NCBI GenBank assembly: GCA_019639175.1
Contig: JAHBSK010000011.1
Location: forward strand, 41,001-105,000
Length of the DNA stretch: 64,000 bases
DNA from: Acidobacteriota bacterium
Lineage (GTDB): Bacteria; Acidobacteriota; Blastocatellia; Pyrinomonadales; Pyrinomonadaceae
Direction of reading: 5' to 3'
Both the position numbers and the translations under genes were made by a program. The notes beneath the pieces were generated by a model that saw nothing but the letters and a program-made list of their open reading frames with translations, was not told where the DNA came from and searched no databases. Shown here one piece after another: positions 1-7,131 of this stretch (position 1 is its first letter; each line of letters opens with the position of its first letter).

Positions 1-50
1 CGTAACAATTTATATGGTTTTTAGGGAAAAGTCAGGTCGCGGGGTGATGG

Positions 51-329
51 TCATGCGGTTCGTTCAGCCGTGTCAATGGCCGATTGGAGGAATATTTCCA
101 TGCCGTCAATGACAAGATCTTTGTTCGTCTGCATTCTGACAAGAATGGATGCGGCCTCGCTGTCCAGAAAGTCTATGTCAGCCAGATCAACACAGACCGG
201 AATGCCGGACTCTGCAAGTATCTCTTTGGCAAGGCGCTCGATGACGATAGCATCATCGTATAGCACTTCGCCCTCTACCCTTAAACGCGTCTCGTTCTGA
301 TGCTCTGTCTGTGTGATCTGTGTCGGCAT
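51..329 (-). CDS. STAS-domain protein (anti-sigma factor antagonist-like)
   Basis: A 92-residue protein that is essentially one STAS domain. The middle (about residues 42-66) has the typical strand followed by the loop DFLDSEAASILVRM, matching the segment around the phosphorylatable Ser of SpoIIAA/RsbV-type proteins (here Ser57). Proteins of this kind bind anti-sigma factors or act in partner-switching cascades with SpoIIE-type phosphatases; such a phosphatase lies at 28957-30246, but a functional link is only a guess. It follows an EamA transporter gene on the same strand with a 62 bp gap. No anti-sigma kinase is adjacent. The family call rests on fold-level pattern only. Confidence 0.6.
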   Translation of the reverse strand: MPTQITQTEHQNETRLRVEGEVLYDDAIVIERLAKEILAESGIPVCVDLADIDFLDSEAASILVRMQTNKDLVIDGMEIFLQSAIDTAERTA

Positions 330-391
330 ATAAGGTATTAGTTTCAGTTGATACGGAAAAGGATGCGTGGGGTTTCACGCGCCGGCAAAAT

Positions 392-1330
392 TTATTCTTC
401 TGTTTTCCGACCAGGTTCCGGCTCTGCTGCCGTAAAGCGTTTTGTTGCCAGAAATACACCCAAAAAGACCATTAGCGCCGCCGCGACAAAAGCCGCGTCT
501 ATCTGTTCGTTCAGAAAGATGACGGCCAGCAAAAAGCCGATAAGCGGCTGAAAGTAAATATAGACCGCAAGCGTTGACGCCTTTACCTTTTGCAGTGCAT
601 AGGCGTTCAAAAGATAAGGAGCGGCAGTGGCCCCGACGGCTATGTAAACGACAACAGCCCAAATGTACCACGGTATCGCTGTGACATCGACCGAGGAAAG
701 CGAAAAAAGCCCGACGGGAACGCATATCAAACTGCCGAAAATAAACACCCACATCATCGAGCGAAACGGGCCGTTTCGCGTAATTATCTCTTTTGAAGTG
801 GCGACATAAATGCCGAACGAAAGGGAATTGATGATGATAAAAAGATCGCCGATCGTCGTTTCGGATGAAAAAGAAGCGTTTCTCGGGTCGATCAATATCA
901 CAACGCCGATGGCCGCACAGATGATGCCGAAAACCTTTATTGTCCTGAGCCGCTCGGTTCCGAGTATCGCGCCAATGGCAATGGCAAAGATCGGTATGGT
1001 CACGGCAAGGAGCGATGTGTTGGCGGCGGAGGTTTTTGCCAGCCCGCCGATGAAGAACATCTGATTAAACGTAATGCCGAAAAGGCTCAACACTGCGAGC
1101 CTTGCATAATCGCCCCGTTGTACAAGCCAAAGCCGCTTTCGATACGCCTGAACCAAAAAGAGTATGGCGGCTGTGATGCCGACGCGAAAACCGACCAAAG
1201 ACATTGCAGGCAGGATCGCAAGCACCGGCTTGCCAATGACAGGCAGCGAGCCGAAAAATATCTGCACGGCCAAAAGCGCCAGGTGCGGAGTTATCTCATG
1301 TTGTTTGATCGGTTCGCTCACAAAAATCAT
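392..1330 (-). CDS. EamA/DMT-family transporter
   Basis: A 312-residue, very hydrophobic protein with about ten predicted membrane segments arranged as two EamA repeats. The first half carries GAILGTERL and the second LNEQID at equivalent positions after a transmembrane helix, as is usual in the drug/metabolite transporter superfamily. It would sit in the inner membrane and export or import a small metabolite; the substrate cannot be read from sequence. It begins 87 bp after the end of the pyruvate dehydrogenase E2 gene on the same strand and may be read through from that operon. Confidence 0.85.
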   Translation of the reverse strand: MIFVSEPIKQHEITPHLALLAVQIFFGSLPVIGKPVLAILPAMSLVGFRVGITAAILFLVQAYRKRLWLVQRGDYARLAVLSLFGITFNQMFFIGGLAKTSAANTSLLAVTIPIFAIAIGAILGTERLRTIKVFGIICAAIGVVILIDPRNASFSSETTIGDLFIIINSLSFGIYVATSKEIITRNGPFRSMMWVFIFGSLICVPVGLFSLSSVDVTAIPWYIWAVVVYIAVGATAAPYLLNAYALQKVKASTLAVYIYFQPLIGFLLAVIFLNEQIDAAFVAAALMVFLGVFLATKRFTAAEPEPGRKTEE

Positions 1331-1416
1331 GCCCGCGATAGCCGCTCGTCTTACGAAACAAGAATCGCTTTCGGCACGGCGTCGCGGGCAAAGATACGAC
1401 CGATGTCGGCTACGGC

Positions 1417-2700
1417 TTAAAGGAGCATCATCGCCGGTGTTTCGAGCATCTGTTTGAACGTCTGGAGGAACTTCGCACCGGTCGCGCCGTCAACGACGCG
1501 GTGGTCGCATGACATCGTGACGTGCATTATCGAACGGACGACTATCTCGCCGTTTCTGACGACCGGTGTCTGCGTTGCACCGCCAACGGCAATGATCGCC
1601 GCCTCGGGCGGATTGATGATCGCCGTAAATTCCTTGATGCCCATCATTCCCAGATTGCTGACTGAGAAGGTCGCGCCGGTGTATTCCTCGGGCTGGAGCT
1701 TTTTCGCCTTTGCTTTGGCGGCGAGGTCCTTGACCTCAGCCGATATTTCTGCAATGCCTTTGAGGTTGGCTCCGCGAACGACCGGCGTTATCAGCCCTTC
1801 GTCTATCGCCACGGCAACGCCGATGTCTGCCTGTTCATAAAAACGCACGGTCTTGTCCTGATATGAAGCATTGACCCACGGATGTTTGATGAGCGACATT
1901 GCGGCGGCCTTTATGATGATGTCGTTGACACTGACCTTGGCATCGTCGCCGAGATTGTCATTTATCTGTTTCCTGACAGCCAGAACACCATCCATCTCTA
2001 TCTCTACTGTCAGATAGAACGTCGGGATCGGGCCGATGGATTCTGCCAGGCGGGAAGCGATAACCTGACGCATTCGCGATGCGGTCTCATCACGGAACGG
2101 CGAAGCGCCGACAATGGTCGAAGGAGTGAAAGGTTTACGGGTTTCGGCGGTCGGGCTTTGGCCTCCGGCAAGGGCTTGTTCGATGTCGCGTTTGATGATG
2201 CGTCCGTTGGGGCCTGATCCGGTGACTGAACGCAGATCGATACCGTTGTCCGCCGCCATCCGTGCCGCGATTGGCGATACGATAAGGCGTCCGTTGGAGG
2301 GAGCAGAAGGGACGGAAACGGCCTCAGGGACAGAAGGTGCGGCAGCGACCTCTGTTTTTGAGGGCGACGACGGCTCTTGTACCGCCGGTGTCTCTTTCGC
2401 CTTTTCTGTTGACTTTGTTGATCCTGTTGACGCCTCGGTCAAGAGAGCGGAAATATCCTCGCCCTTTTTGCCCGTGATGGCAATGGTTTCGCCAAGCGCG
2501 GCTGTATCGCCGCCCGCCTTGATTATCTTCAAAAGCGTCCCGTCAGAAAGAGCGGTCATTTCCATTGTCGCCTTGTCAGTATCAACCTCGGCAAGGGTTT
2601 CACCCGCCTCGAACGAATCACCCTCATTCTTCAACCAACGCGAGATCTGTCCTTCTTCCATGGTTGGGGACAGCTTCGGCATTAAAAATTTCTCGGCCAT
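1417..2700 (-). CDS. pdhC: Pyruvate dehydrogenase complex E2, dihydrolipoamide acetyltransferase
   Basis: Transfers the acetyl group from E1-bound thiamine to CoA through a swinging lipoyl arm. The 427-residue protein has an N-terminal lipoyl domain with the lipoylated lysine in DTDKATME (Lys43), a Pro/Ala/Ser-rich linker, a peripheral subunit-binding domain (SPIAARMAADNGIDL) and a C-terminal catalytic domain ending with the DHRVVDG active-site motif (His near residue 400). A longer reading frame reaches 2757, but the start at 2700 (MAEKFLMPKLSP) matches the family N-terminus. It is the last PDH subunit gene of the operon, following brnA by 66 bp. No E3 (lipoamide dehydrogenase) gene is in the window. 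Confidence 0.95.
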   Translation of the reverse strand: MAEKFLMPKLSPTMEEGQISRWLKNEGDSFEAGETLAEVDTDKATMEMTALSDGTLLKIIKAGGDTAALGETIAITGKKGEDISALLTEASTGSTKSTEKAKETPAVQEPSSPSKTEVAAAPSVPEAVSVPSAPSNGRLIVSPIAARMAADNGIDLRSVTGSGPNGRIIKRDIEQALAGGQSPTAETRKPFTPSTIVGASPFRDETASRMRQVIASRLAESIGPIPTFYLTVEIEMDGVLAVRKQINDNLGDDAKVSVNDIIIKAAAMSLIKHPWVNASYQDKTVRFYEQADIGVAVAIDEGLITPVVRGANLKGIAEISAEVKDLAAKAKAKKLQPEEYTGATFSVSNLGMMGIKEFTAIINPPEAAIIAVGGATQTPVVRNGEIVVRSIMHVTMSCDHRVVDGATGAKFLQTFKQMLETPAMMLL

Positions 2701-2766
2701 ATTATTTAGATAATCGATGAAATCACTGGCAGTGATCGTGAGGAATTTATTTTGCAATGACAGAAC

Positions 2767-3060
2767 TCAAGCTGCCAACTTTTCCCGCAAACGGTTCACA
2801 AACTCCACATCTTCCACAAGTTCATCCTGAAGTTTTTTCTTTAACATTGCCTCACGTAATGCGGCATTTATCTTTTTATGATCGTGTTCGAAGTAATCAA
2901 GTACATCAGGATTTAACCGAATCGTAGTTTCTTCCCAGCAGTTTTCGATAGTTACTTTCTCTCGCGGAAAACGTCTTTTTACACGCTGTAACCCCCGAGC
3001 CTTCGCTTCGTCAGATGTTTCGAGAAATTCAAACTTAGCTTCTAGCTCTGCTCTTTTCAT
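2767..3060 (-). CDS. brnA: BrnA-like antitoxin
   Basis: A 97-residue basic/acidic helical protein. The core TTIRLNPDVLDYFEH followed by KKINAALREAM matches the ribbon-helix-helix of BrnA antitoxins, which normally read ITLRLDPEVLEWFK...INAVLRAYM. BrnA binds the ribonuclease BrnT and represses its own operon. Here it overlaps the 3' end of a BrnT-like frame (3035-3327) by 26 bp, the usual toxin-then-antitoxin order for this system. It is sandwiched between E1beta and E2 of the pyruvate dehydrogenase operon. The N-terminal 40 residues are less typical, so the start could be further in. Confidence 0.75.
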   Translation of the reverse strand: MKRAELEAKFEFLETSDEAKARGLQRVKRRFPREKVTIENCWEETTIRLNPDVLDYFEHDHKKINAALREAMLKKKLQDELVEDVEFVNRLREKLAA

Positions 3061-3327
3061 AATAATCCACCATCCATTTCTCGGCTCGTCTTGCGGTTAT
3101 GAAATGAGTTTCATTTTCGCCAGGTTCAGTATATACCAAATAGGTCAATCCGTATGCGGCTGTAATACCGATCGCAATCATACGGATCTCGTCATCAGTC
3201 GAGTGATCTTCATCAACATACTCAACTATAAGCGGATCGTTAAAAATATATCGGCGATTCTTGCAAGATCAACCTTATGATCCAGAAGAACTTTTTGCCG
3301 CTTGCGTTCCCTCCAAGTATATTCCAT
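3035..3327 (-). pseudogene. brnT: BrnT-like toxin, frameshifted
   Basis: Translating the minus strand from the ATG at 3327 gives MEYTWRERKRQKVLLDHKVD and on to LARIADIF, then a stop. One base out of frame the protein continues as NDPLIVEYVDEDHSTDDEIR, then MIAIGITAAYGLTYLVYTE and FITARRAEKWMVDYYEKSR to a stop at 3035. Joined, these follow the BrnT plan (N-terminal basic helix, DFxxAxxIFxDP, ERxxxIG, LLVVYTE, RIISARxA). The break lies at a run of five T (plus-strand A at 3243-3247), so a frame change, sequencing error or programmed slippage are all possible. The ATG abuts the E1beta stop codon (TAGATG), so translation would be coupled. Confidence 0.7.
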
Positions 3328-4311
3328 CTACAGATAACATACTTCCTTCACAGCGGCGATTATTTTTTCGACGCTTGGTAGTGCCGCCAGTTCGAGGTTT
3401 CTTGCATACGGATTTGGTGCCTCGGCGGTCGAGACGCGTTTTACCGGTGCGTCAAGATAGTCAAAGGCGTTCTCCATTATCTGGTGCGAGATCTCAGCCC
3501 CGACCGAAGCGAACGAATGTGATTCCTCGGCAATGACGACGCGATTTGTTTTTTTGACAGAGGCGATGATCGTGTCGATATCCAGCGGCTTTATCGTTCG
3601 CGGATCGATCACCTCGACCGAGACGTCAAACTCTTCCCTGATCTTTTCAGCCGCCTGCAATGCCTGCGGGACGGTGAATGAACGAGCGATGATGGTACAG
3701 TCCGTGCCTTCGCGTTTTACATCGGCGACGCCGAGCGGGATGGTGAAATCCTCGTCTTCGGGAACCTCGCCCTTCATGCCGTACATCGTTTCCTGTTCCA
3801 TGAAGATGACAGGATTGTCGTCACGTATTGCCGATTTCAGCAGGCCCTTTGCGTCTGCCGCGGTCGAAGGCATGACGACCTTGAGGCCGGGAAAGTTCGC
3901 GTACATCGCCTCCAGCGCCTGTGAATGCTGTGACGACACCTGATAGGCGGAGCCGTTCGGCCCGCGAAAGACAATAGGCACGTTGAATTCGCCGCCGGAC
4001 ATATAGAGCATCTTGGCCGCGTGGTTGATTATCTGATCGGCGGCAAGGATCGAAAAGTTCCAGGTCATGAATTCGATCACAGGCCTCAGCCCGGCCATCG
4101 CCGCGCCTACACCGAGGCCGGCAAAGCCAAGCTCGGTGATCGGAGAATCGACAACGCGTTTGTCGCCAAATTCCTTCCAGAGGCCACGCGTCACCTTGTA
4201 CGCGCCGTCGTATTCGGCGACCTCTTCGCCCATTATAAAGACATTCTCGTCTCTGATAAGTTCTTCGCGAAGCGCCTGATTTAGCGCGTCACGGATAGTT
4301 AAAACTGCCAT
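3328..4311 (-). CDS. pdhB: Pyruvate dehydrogenase E1 component subunit beta
   Basis: Beta subunit of the thiamine-dependent alpha2beta2 E1 decarboxylase. The 327-residue protein has the usual length and runs from MAVLTIRDALNQALREEL through VVDSPITELGFAGLGVGAAM, QIINHAAKM, the GPNGSAYQVSSQHSQ segment with the conserved His pair region, to the C-terminal transketolase domain (VEVIDPRTIKPLDIDTI). It lies 7 bp after the DUF2442 gene and its stop touches the start of the brnT frame, so the small genes are fully embedded in the operon. Confidence 0.95.
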   Translation of the reverse strand: MAVLTIRDALNQALREELIRDENVFIMGEEVAEYDGAYKVTRGLWKEFGDKRVVDSPITELGFAGLGVGAAMAGLRPVIEFMTWNFSILAADQIINHAAKMLYMSGGEFNVPIVFRGPNGSAYQVSSQHSQALEAMYANFPGLKVVMPSTAADAKGLLKSAIRDDNPVIFMEQETMYGMKGEVPEDEDFTIPLGVADVKREGTDCTIIARSFTVPQALQAAEKIREEFDVSVEVIDPRTIKPLDIDTIIASVKKTNRVVIAEESHSFASVGAEISHQIMENAFDYLDAPVKRVSTAEAPNPYARNLELAALPSVEKIIAAVKEVCYL

Positions 4312-4318
4312 ATCTAGT

Positions 4319-4600
4319 TTAAGCTGCCAATTCAGTCTCCAATGATTCTGCCCAAGCCGGGGTCAGGTCGTAATAGAGTACGTCCGGATCAATGTCAACC
4401 TCGTTGTCTCCCCATCCTATTGTTCGTCCTTCCGTGACCCGTATGCTTTTGAAATGATCAGGGTCATTTTTTATGCGTTCAAAAACAGGACCATGAAGGT
4501 ATTTTTCCAAGTCAATGTCGCGTTCGGTACCGTCAGTAAACCAAATATGCACAACGTGATCATGAAGAGGCTTTACATCTTTTATTCTGACCAATTTCAT
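4319..4600 (-). CDS. DUF2442 family protein
   Basis: A 93-residue protein of the DUF2442 family: KDVKPLHDHVVHIWFTDG, ERDIDLEKYL, GPVFERI and the C-terminal DNEVDIDPDVLYYDL are the family landmarks. DUF2442 genes very often follow DUF4160 genes, as here with a 2 bp gap, and the pair is widely treated as a toxin-antitoxin-like unit, though the biochemistry is not settled. The ATG at 4600 was chosen over an upstream start because MKLVRIKDV is the family N-terminus and the longer frame would overlap the DUF4160 gene. It lies 7 bp before E1beta. Confidence 0.8.
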   Translation of the reverse strand: MKLVRIKDVKPLHDHVVHIWFTDGTERDIDLEKYLHGPVFERIKNDPDHFKSIRVTEGRTIGWGDNEVDIDPDVLYYDLTPAWAESLETELAA

Positions 4601-4602
4601 AA

Positions 4603-4863
4603 CTACCTCAGTGGTTCTATCTGACTTGGTGTGCCGCCATTTTTTGCGATCTCCCAACATTCCTTGAGTTCCTTGCGATGTTGGTCCGCCCATTCCAGAA
4701 CTAAATTGTGAGCTCTGCGCGGTAAACTTCCTGCGTAAACTCTTAATGTCTCGATCTCATATATTGCTTCATCATCACCATAACGAGCATGAAAATGCGC
4801 AGGGAAATGATCCCCAAAATAGAAATAGATCGCAATCCCGAAAAATCTGCTTACACAAGGCAT
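4603..4863 (-). CDS. DUF4160 family protein
   Basis: An 86-residue protein matching DUF4160: start MPCVSRFFGIAIYFYFGDH, then FPAHFHARYGDDEAIYEIE, LPRRAHNLVLEWADQHRKEL and EIAKNG. The FGDHFPAHFHARYG stretch, with three His close together, is the family hallmark. It starts 3 bp after the E1alpha stop codon and is followed at once by DUF2442. The partner arrangement suggests the first half of a two-gene toxin-antitoxin-like cassette. Function is not established for the family. Confidence 0.8.
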   Translation of the reverse strand: MPCVSRFFGIAIYFYFGDHFPAHFHARYGDDEAIYEIETLRVYAGSLPRRAHNLVLEWADQHRKELKECWEIAKNGGTPSQIEPLR

Positions 4864-4866
4864 AAC

Positions 4867-5994
4867 CTACGCAAAAACATCCGTCAGCAGTACGCTCTCG
4901 TCCGGGAACGGGCTTTCCTCGGCGAATTTGATGGCTTTATCCGTTGCCGCAATGGCTTCCTGACGGATCTTTTCAAAATCCTTTTCTGTCATCACCTTTG
5001 CCGCCTTCAGGCTTTCCTGAAAGAGCAGGATCGGGTCGCGTTCCTGATGTTTCTTTATCTCATCACGCGTGCGATAGTTGCCCGGATCGGACATCGAATG
5101 TCCCATGTAGCGGTAAGCTCTTACTTCCAAAAGCGTCGGCGAACCGTCCTTTCTGGCTCGTTCTATCGCCCGCAGAGTTGCTCCGCGAACCGCCATCACG
5201 TCCATTCCGTCAACAAATTCATTCGCCATGCCGTATGATTCGCCCTTTTTGGCGATGTTGCTGATGCTCATGGCTCGAGCCTGTGAGGTTCCCATGCCGT
5301 AGCGGTTATTCTCACATATATAGATGCAGGGAAGTTTCCACAACTGGGCCATATTCAGCGATTCGTGAAATATGCCCTGGTTGACGGCTGCCTCGCCAAA
5401 AAAGCATAGTGTGACATCGTCAGTGCCTTTGTATTTTTGGGCATACGCCATTCCGGTTCCGACGCCGATCTGGCCGCCGACAATGCCGTGGCCGCCAAAG
5501 AATCCCAGTTCTTTGGAAAACATATGCATCGAACCGCCCTTGCCGCCAACGCATCCGCCTTCCTTGCCGTAAAGCTCGGCCATGACGCCTTCGGGTGTTA
5601 TGCCCTTGATCATCGCCTGAACGTGATCACGGTATGAGGTAAGGACATAGTCTGATTCGCGAAGGGCCATCATCGATCCGACGCCTATCGCTTCCTGTCC
5701 TATATACAGGTGACAGAAACCGCCGATCTTACCCATGCGGTAAACTTCGGCGCACCGTTCCTCAAAGATGCGTCCCAGAACCATCTGGTAGAGCATCTCT
5801 CGCAGCAGCGTTTTGTCTGTCTTTTTTATTTCAGCCTGCTGTGAACGTTTTCGCTGTTCAAATTCAGCTTTTGCGGTCTCTACAGCCAGTTCCGTCGGGT
5901 CGGCTGATGCTTTTTTCGCGCTGTTTCCGTTTGGGGAAGTCCTTGCGGGTCTTGGTTTGGCTTCCGCTTTTTGTCGTGTTGCTGCTTTCGGCAA
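4867..5994 (-). CDS. pdhA: Pyruvate dehydrogenase E1 component subunit alpha
   Basis: Alpha subunit of the E1 pyruvate decarboxylase, 375 residues. Family landmarks include FCHLYIGQEAIGVG, YRDH, GKGGSMHMFS, GGHGIVGGQIGVG and LWKLPCIYICENN. The thiamine/Mg motif normally written GDG...N reads GEA (200-202)...NN (229-230), so Asp is replaced by Glu. The first 60 residues are a Lys/Ala/Pro-rich extension not needed for the fold. The start is TTG at 5994, chosen because a strong GGAGG (6003-6007) lies 8 nt upstream. First gene of the operon E1alpha, DUF4160, DUF2442, E1beta, BrnT/BrnA, E2. Confidence 0.93.
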   Translation of the reverse strand: MPKAATRQKAEAKPRPARTSPNGNSAKKASADPTELAVETAKAEFEQRKRSQQAEIKKTDKTLLREMLYQMVLGRIFEERCAEVYRMGKIGGFCHLYIGQEAIGVGSMMALRESDYVLTSYRDHVQAMIKGITPEGVMAELYGKEGGCVGGKGGSMHMFSKELGFFGGHGIVGGQIGVGTGMAYAQKYKGTDDVTLCFFGEAAVNQGIFHESLNMAQLWKLPCIYICENNRYGMGTSQARAMSISNIAKKGESYGMANEFVDGMDVMAVRGATLRAIERARKDGSPTLLEVRAYRYMGHSMSDPGNYRTRDEIKKHQERDPILLFQESLKAAKVMTEKDFEKIRQEAIAATDKAIKFAEESPFPDESVLLTDVFA

Positions 5995-6480
5995 AATCGA
6001 ATCCTCCGTTACAGTTCGTACCTGTAAAAATTTGGGCGAAAGGCGCTCACCTTCGCCGCATGAACCTTACTACAGGGTCTCAGTACGTTTTCTTAAATTT
6101 ATGGAACAACCGCGTTATTCCGTTCTCCGTGTTCGCACGGAATCCGGTCGCCCGTGTGTTCGGTAAAAACAGTATATCACTCAGGATGACAGGATAGCCA
6201 ACTCACGGCAGCCTTTGTCGGTGCGGTCGGCGGGGTTTGTATGGCAGCATTCAGAATGTTTCCATAAAAAAGAGCAGAACAGAGCGGAGCATAGTTGCCA
6301 AAGGCCAGTGATGATCGTGCATTTTCGGCCCGCTCTTTGACCGTTCGCGGGACTTATTCTTGACCCAGGTAAAAGTTTTAACGCTGTGAACAAAGGTCAT
6401 GGCCGTAATGTCGGCCCGCCGGACACTTGCCCAACGCATCCTTGTCAAAGGGCAGCCTAACGCGGTAAAATAAAAATTCG
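5995..6480. other. Gene-free stretch upstream of the PDH operon
   Basis: About 490 bp with no credible coding frame. It must contain the pdh promoter and leader, but no convincing -35/-10 pair was found; AGTATA at 6169-6174 (TATACT on the minus strand) is a possible -10 with a poor -35. Nothing else was recognised. Confidence 0.4.
6003..6007 (-). promoter_or_regulatory. Shine-Dalgarno site deciding the TTG start of pdhA
   Basis: GGAGG on the minus strand, 8 nt before the TTG at 5994. There is no in-frame ATG at a similar distance, so this site supports TTG as the real start codon. Confidence 0.7.
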
Positions 6481-6498
6481 CAAATTTGAGAAAAAGGC

Positions 6499-6527
6499 TT
6501 GACGTGGGTTCCCAAGTTCGGTATATT
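6499..6527 (+). promoter_or_regulatory. Strong sigma-70 promoter for candidate ncRNA
   Basis: TTGACG (6499-6504), 17 nt spacer, TATATT (6522-6527). The predicted transcription start is near 6534. No coding region starts for another 600 bp, so the promoter most likely drives a non-coding transcript. Confidence 0.65.
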
Positions 6528-6533
6528 CTTCTG

Positions 6534-6693
6534 GTTTGCGATAAAGGCCGGGCTGATCTGCAACAGTGGTCACGTCAGGCCGGATAAGAAAAATATCAAA
6601 ATTCGGGAGAAGGTCTCCACGGCCGGATCCCGAATACAGGAAAGGATGCTTTATACGGTGTGGGAGACGTGTTTAGTGTCCTTTCCGCTTTTT
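6534..6693 (+). ncRNA. Candidate structured small RNA, about 160 nt
   Basis: The transcript predicted from the promoter at 6499-6527 contains three helices: 6548-6556 with 6575-6583 (9 bp, one mismatch), 6601-6608 with 6628-6635 (8 bp perfect, enclosing a GGAGA/TCTCC mini-hairpin), and a terminal hairpin 6639-6646 with 6679-6686 (8 bp) followed by a T run. All short reading frames across it lack a plausible start or family resemblance. It does not match what is visible of 6S RNA (no end-to-end closing helix), SRP RNA, tmRNA or RNase P RNA. It may belong to a known acidobacterial RNA family, which cannot be checked here. Confidence 0.5.
6639..6693 (+). terminator. Intrinsic terminator of the candidate ncRNA
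   Basis: Perfect 8 bp arms GGAAAGGA and TCCTTTCC, with a second inner stem ATACG/CGTGT in the 32 nt loop, followed by GCTTTTT. The long loop lowers confidence slightly. Confidence 0.55.
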
Positions 6694-6770
6694 AAACACA
6701 TCGTTTTAGATAGTGACTTGATCCCGGATCCCGCATTAGAAACACCCCGGCGAAAGGCCGAACCGATCTA

Positions 6771-6862
6771 ACAGTTAATAGTCATGCAGTTTACAGTTAT
6801 TAGTTTTTTTTAACTGACAACTAAAAACCGGCCCACTATAAACTGCTAGAAACTGCAATAGC
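6771..6862. repeat. Short degenerate repeat array (CAGTTA-type)
   Basis: Imperfect direct and inverted copies of an ACAGTTA/TTAGTT-like unit: ACAGTTAATAGT, GCAGTTTACAGTTATTAGTT, then AACTGACAACTAAAAAC and AAACTGCTAGAAACTGC in the other orientation. It encodes nothing. It resembles in style the other short-repeat arrays of this window but has a different unit. Confidence 0.4.
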
Positions 6863-7059
6863 TCCGTCTGATCTGCTGCATTTTGGACTTTGGGATTCTC
6901 CAATGCTGGATCTGGGTAAATTTCGGATCAGATTTCCGGCGGGTGGATCATCAATATCCTTTTGAAAACCTATGCCGGTACTGTGCAATGGGGCATAGCC
7001 AAATCCGGGCCGGTCGCTGCACCTTCCTGCCTTTTTCCCGTGTCCGAAAAGAAAATAGT

Positions 7060-7087
7060 TTGACTGTGCGTTGGTTTGGTCTATAAT
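7060..7087 (+). promoter_or_regulatory. Sigma-70 promoter of the beta-helix protein gene
   Basis: TTGACT (7060-7065), 16 nt spacer, consensus TATAAT (7082-7087); predicted start near 7094, giving a leader of about 38 nt that carries AGAGGAAA before the ATG at 7132. Confidence 0.75.
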
Positions 7088-7131
7088 TTCCATACTTTCA
7101 GCCAAACGCTTAGATCAGAGGAAATTGGATC

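Noticed and set aside
6534..6693. 6S RNA or SRP RNA at the candidate ncRNA
   Set aside because: Ends do not pair to form a 6S-type closing stem, and the SRP-type tetraloop domain could not be found; left as unclassified RNA.
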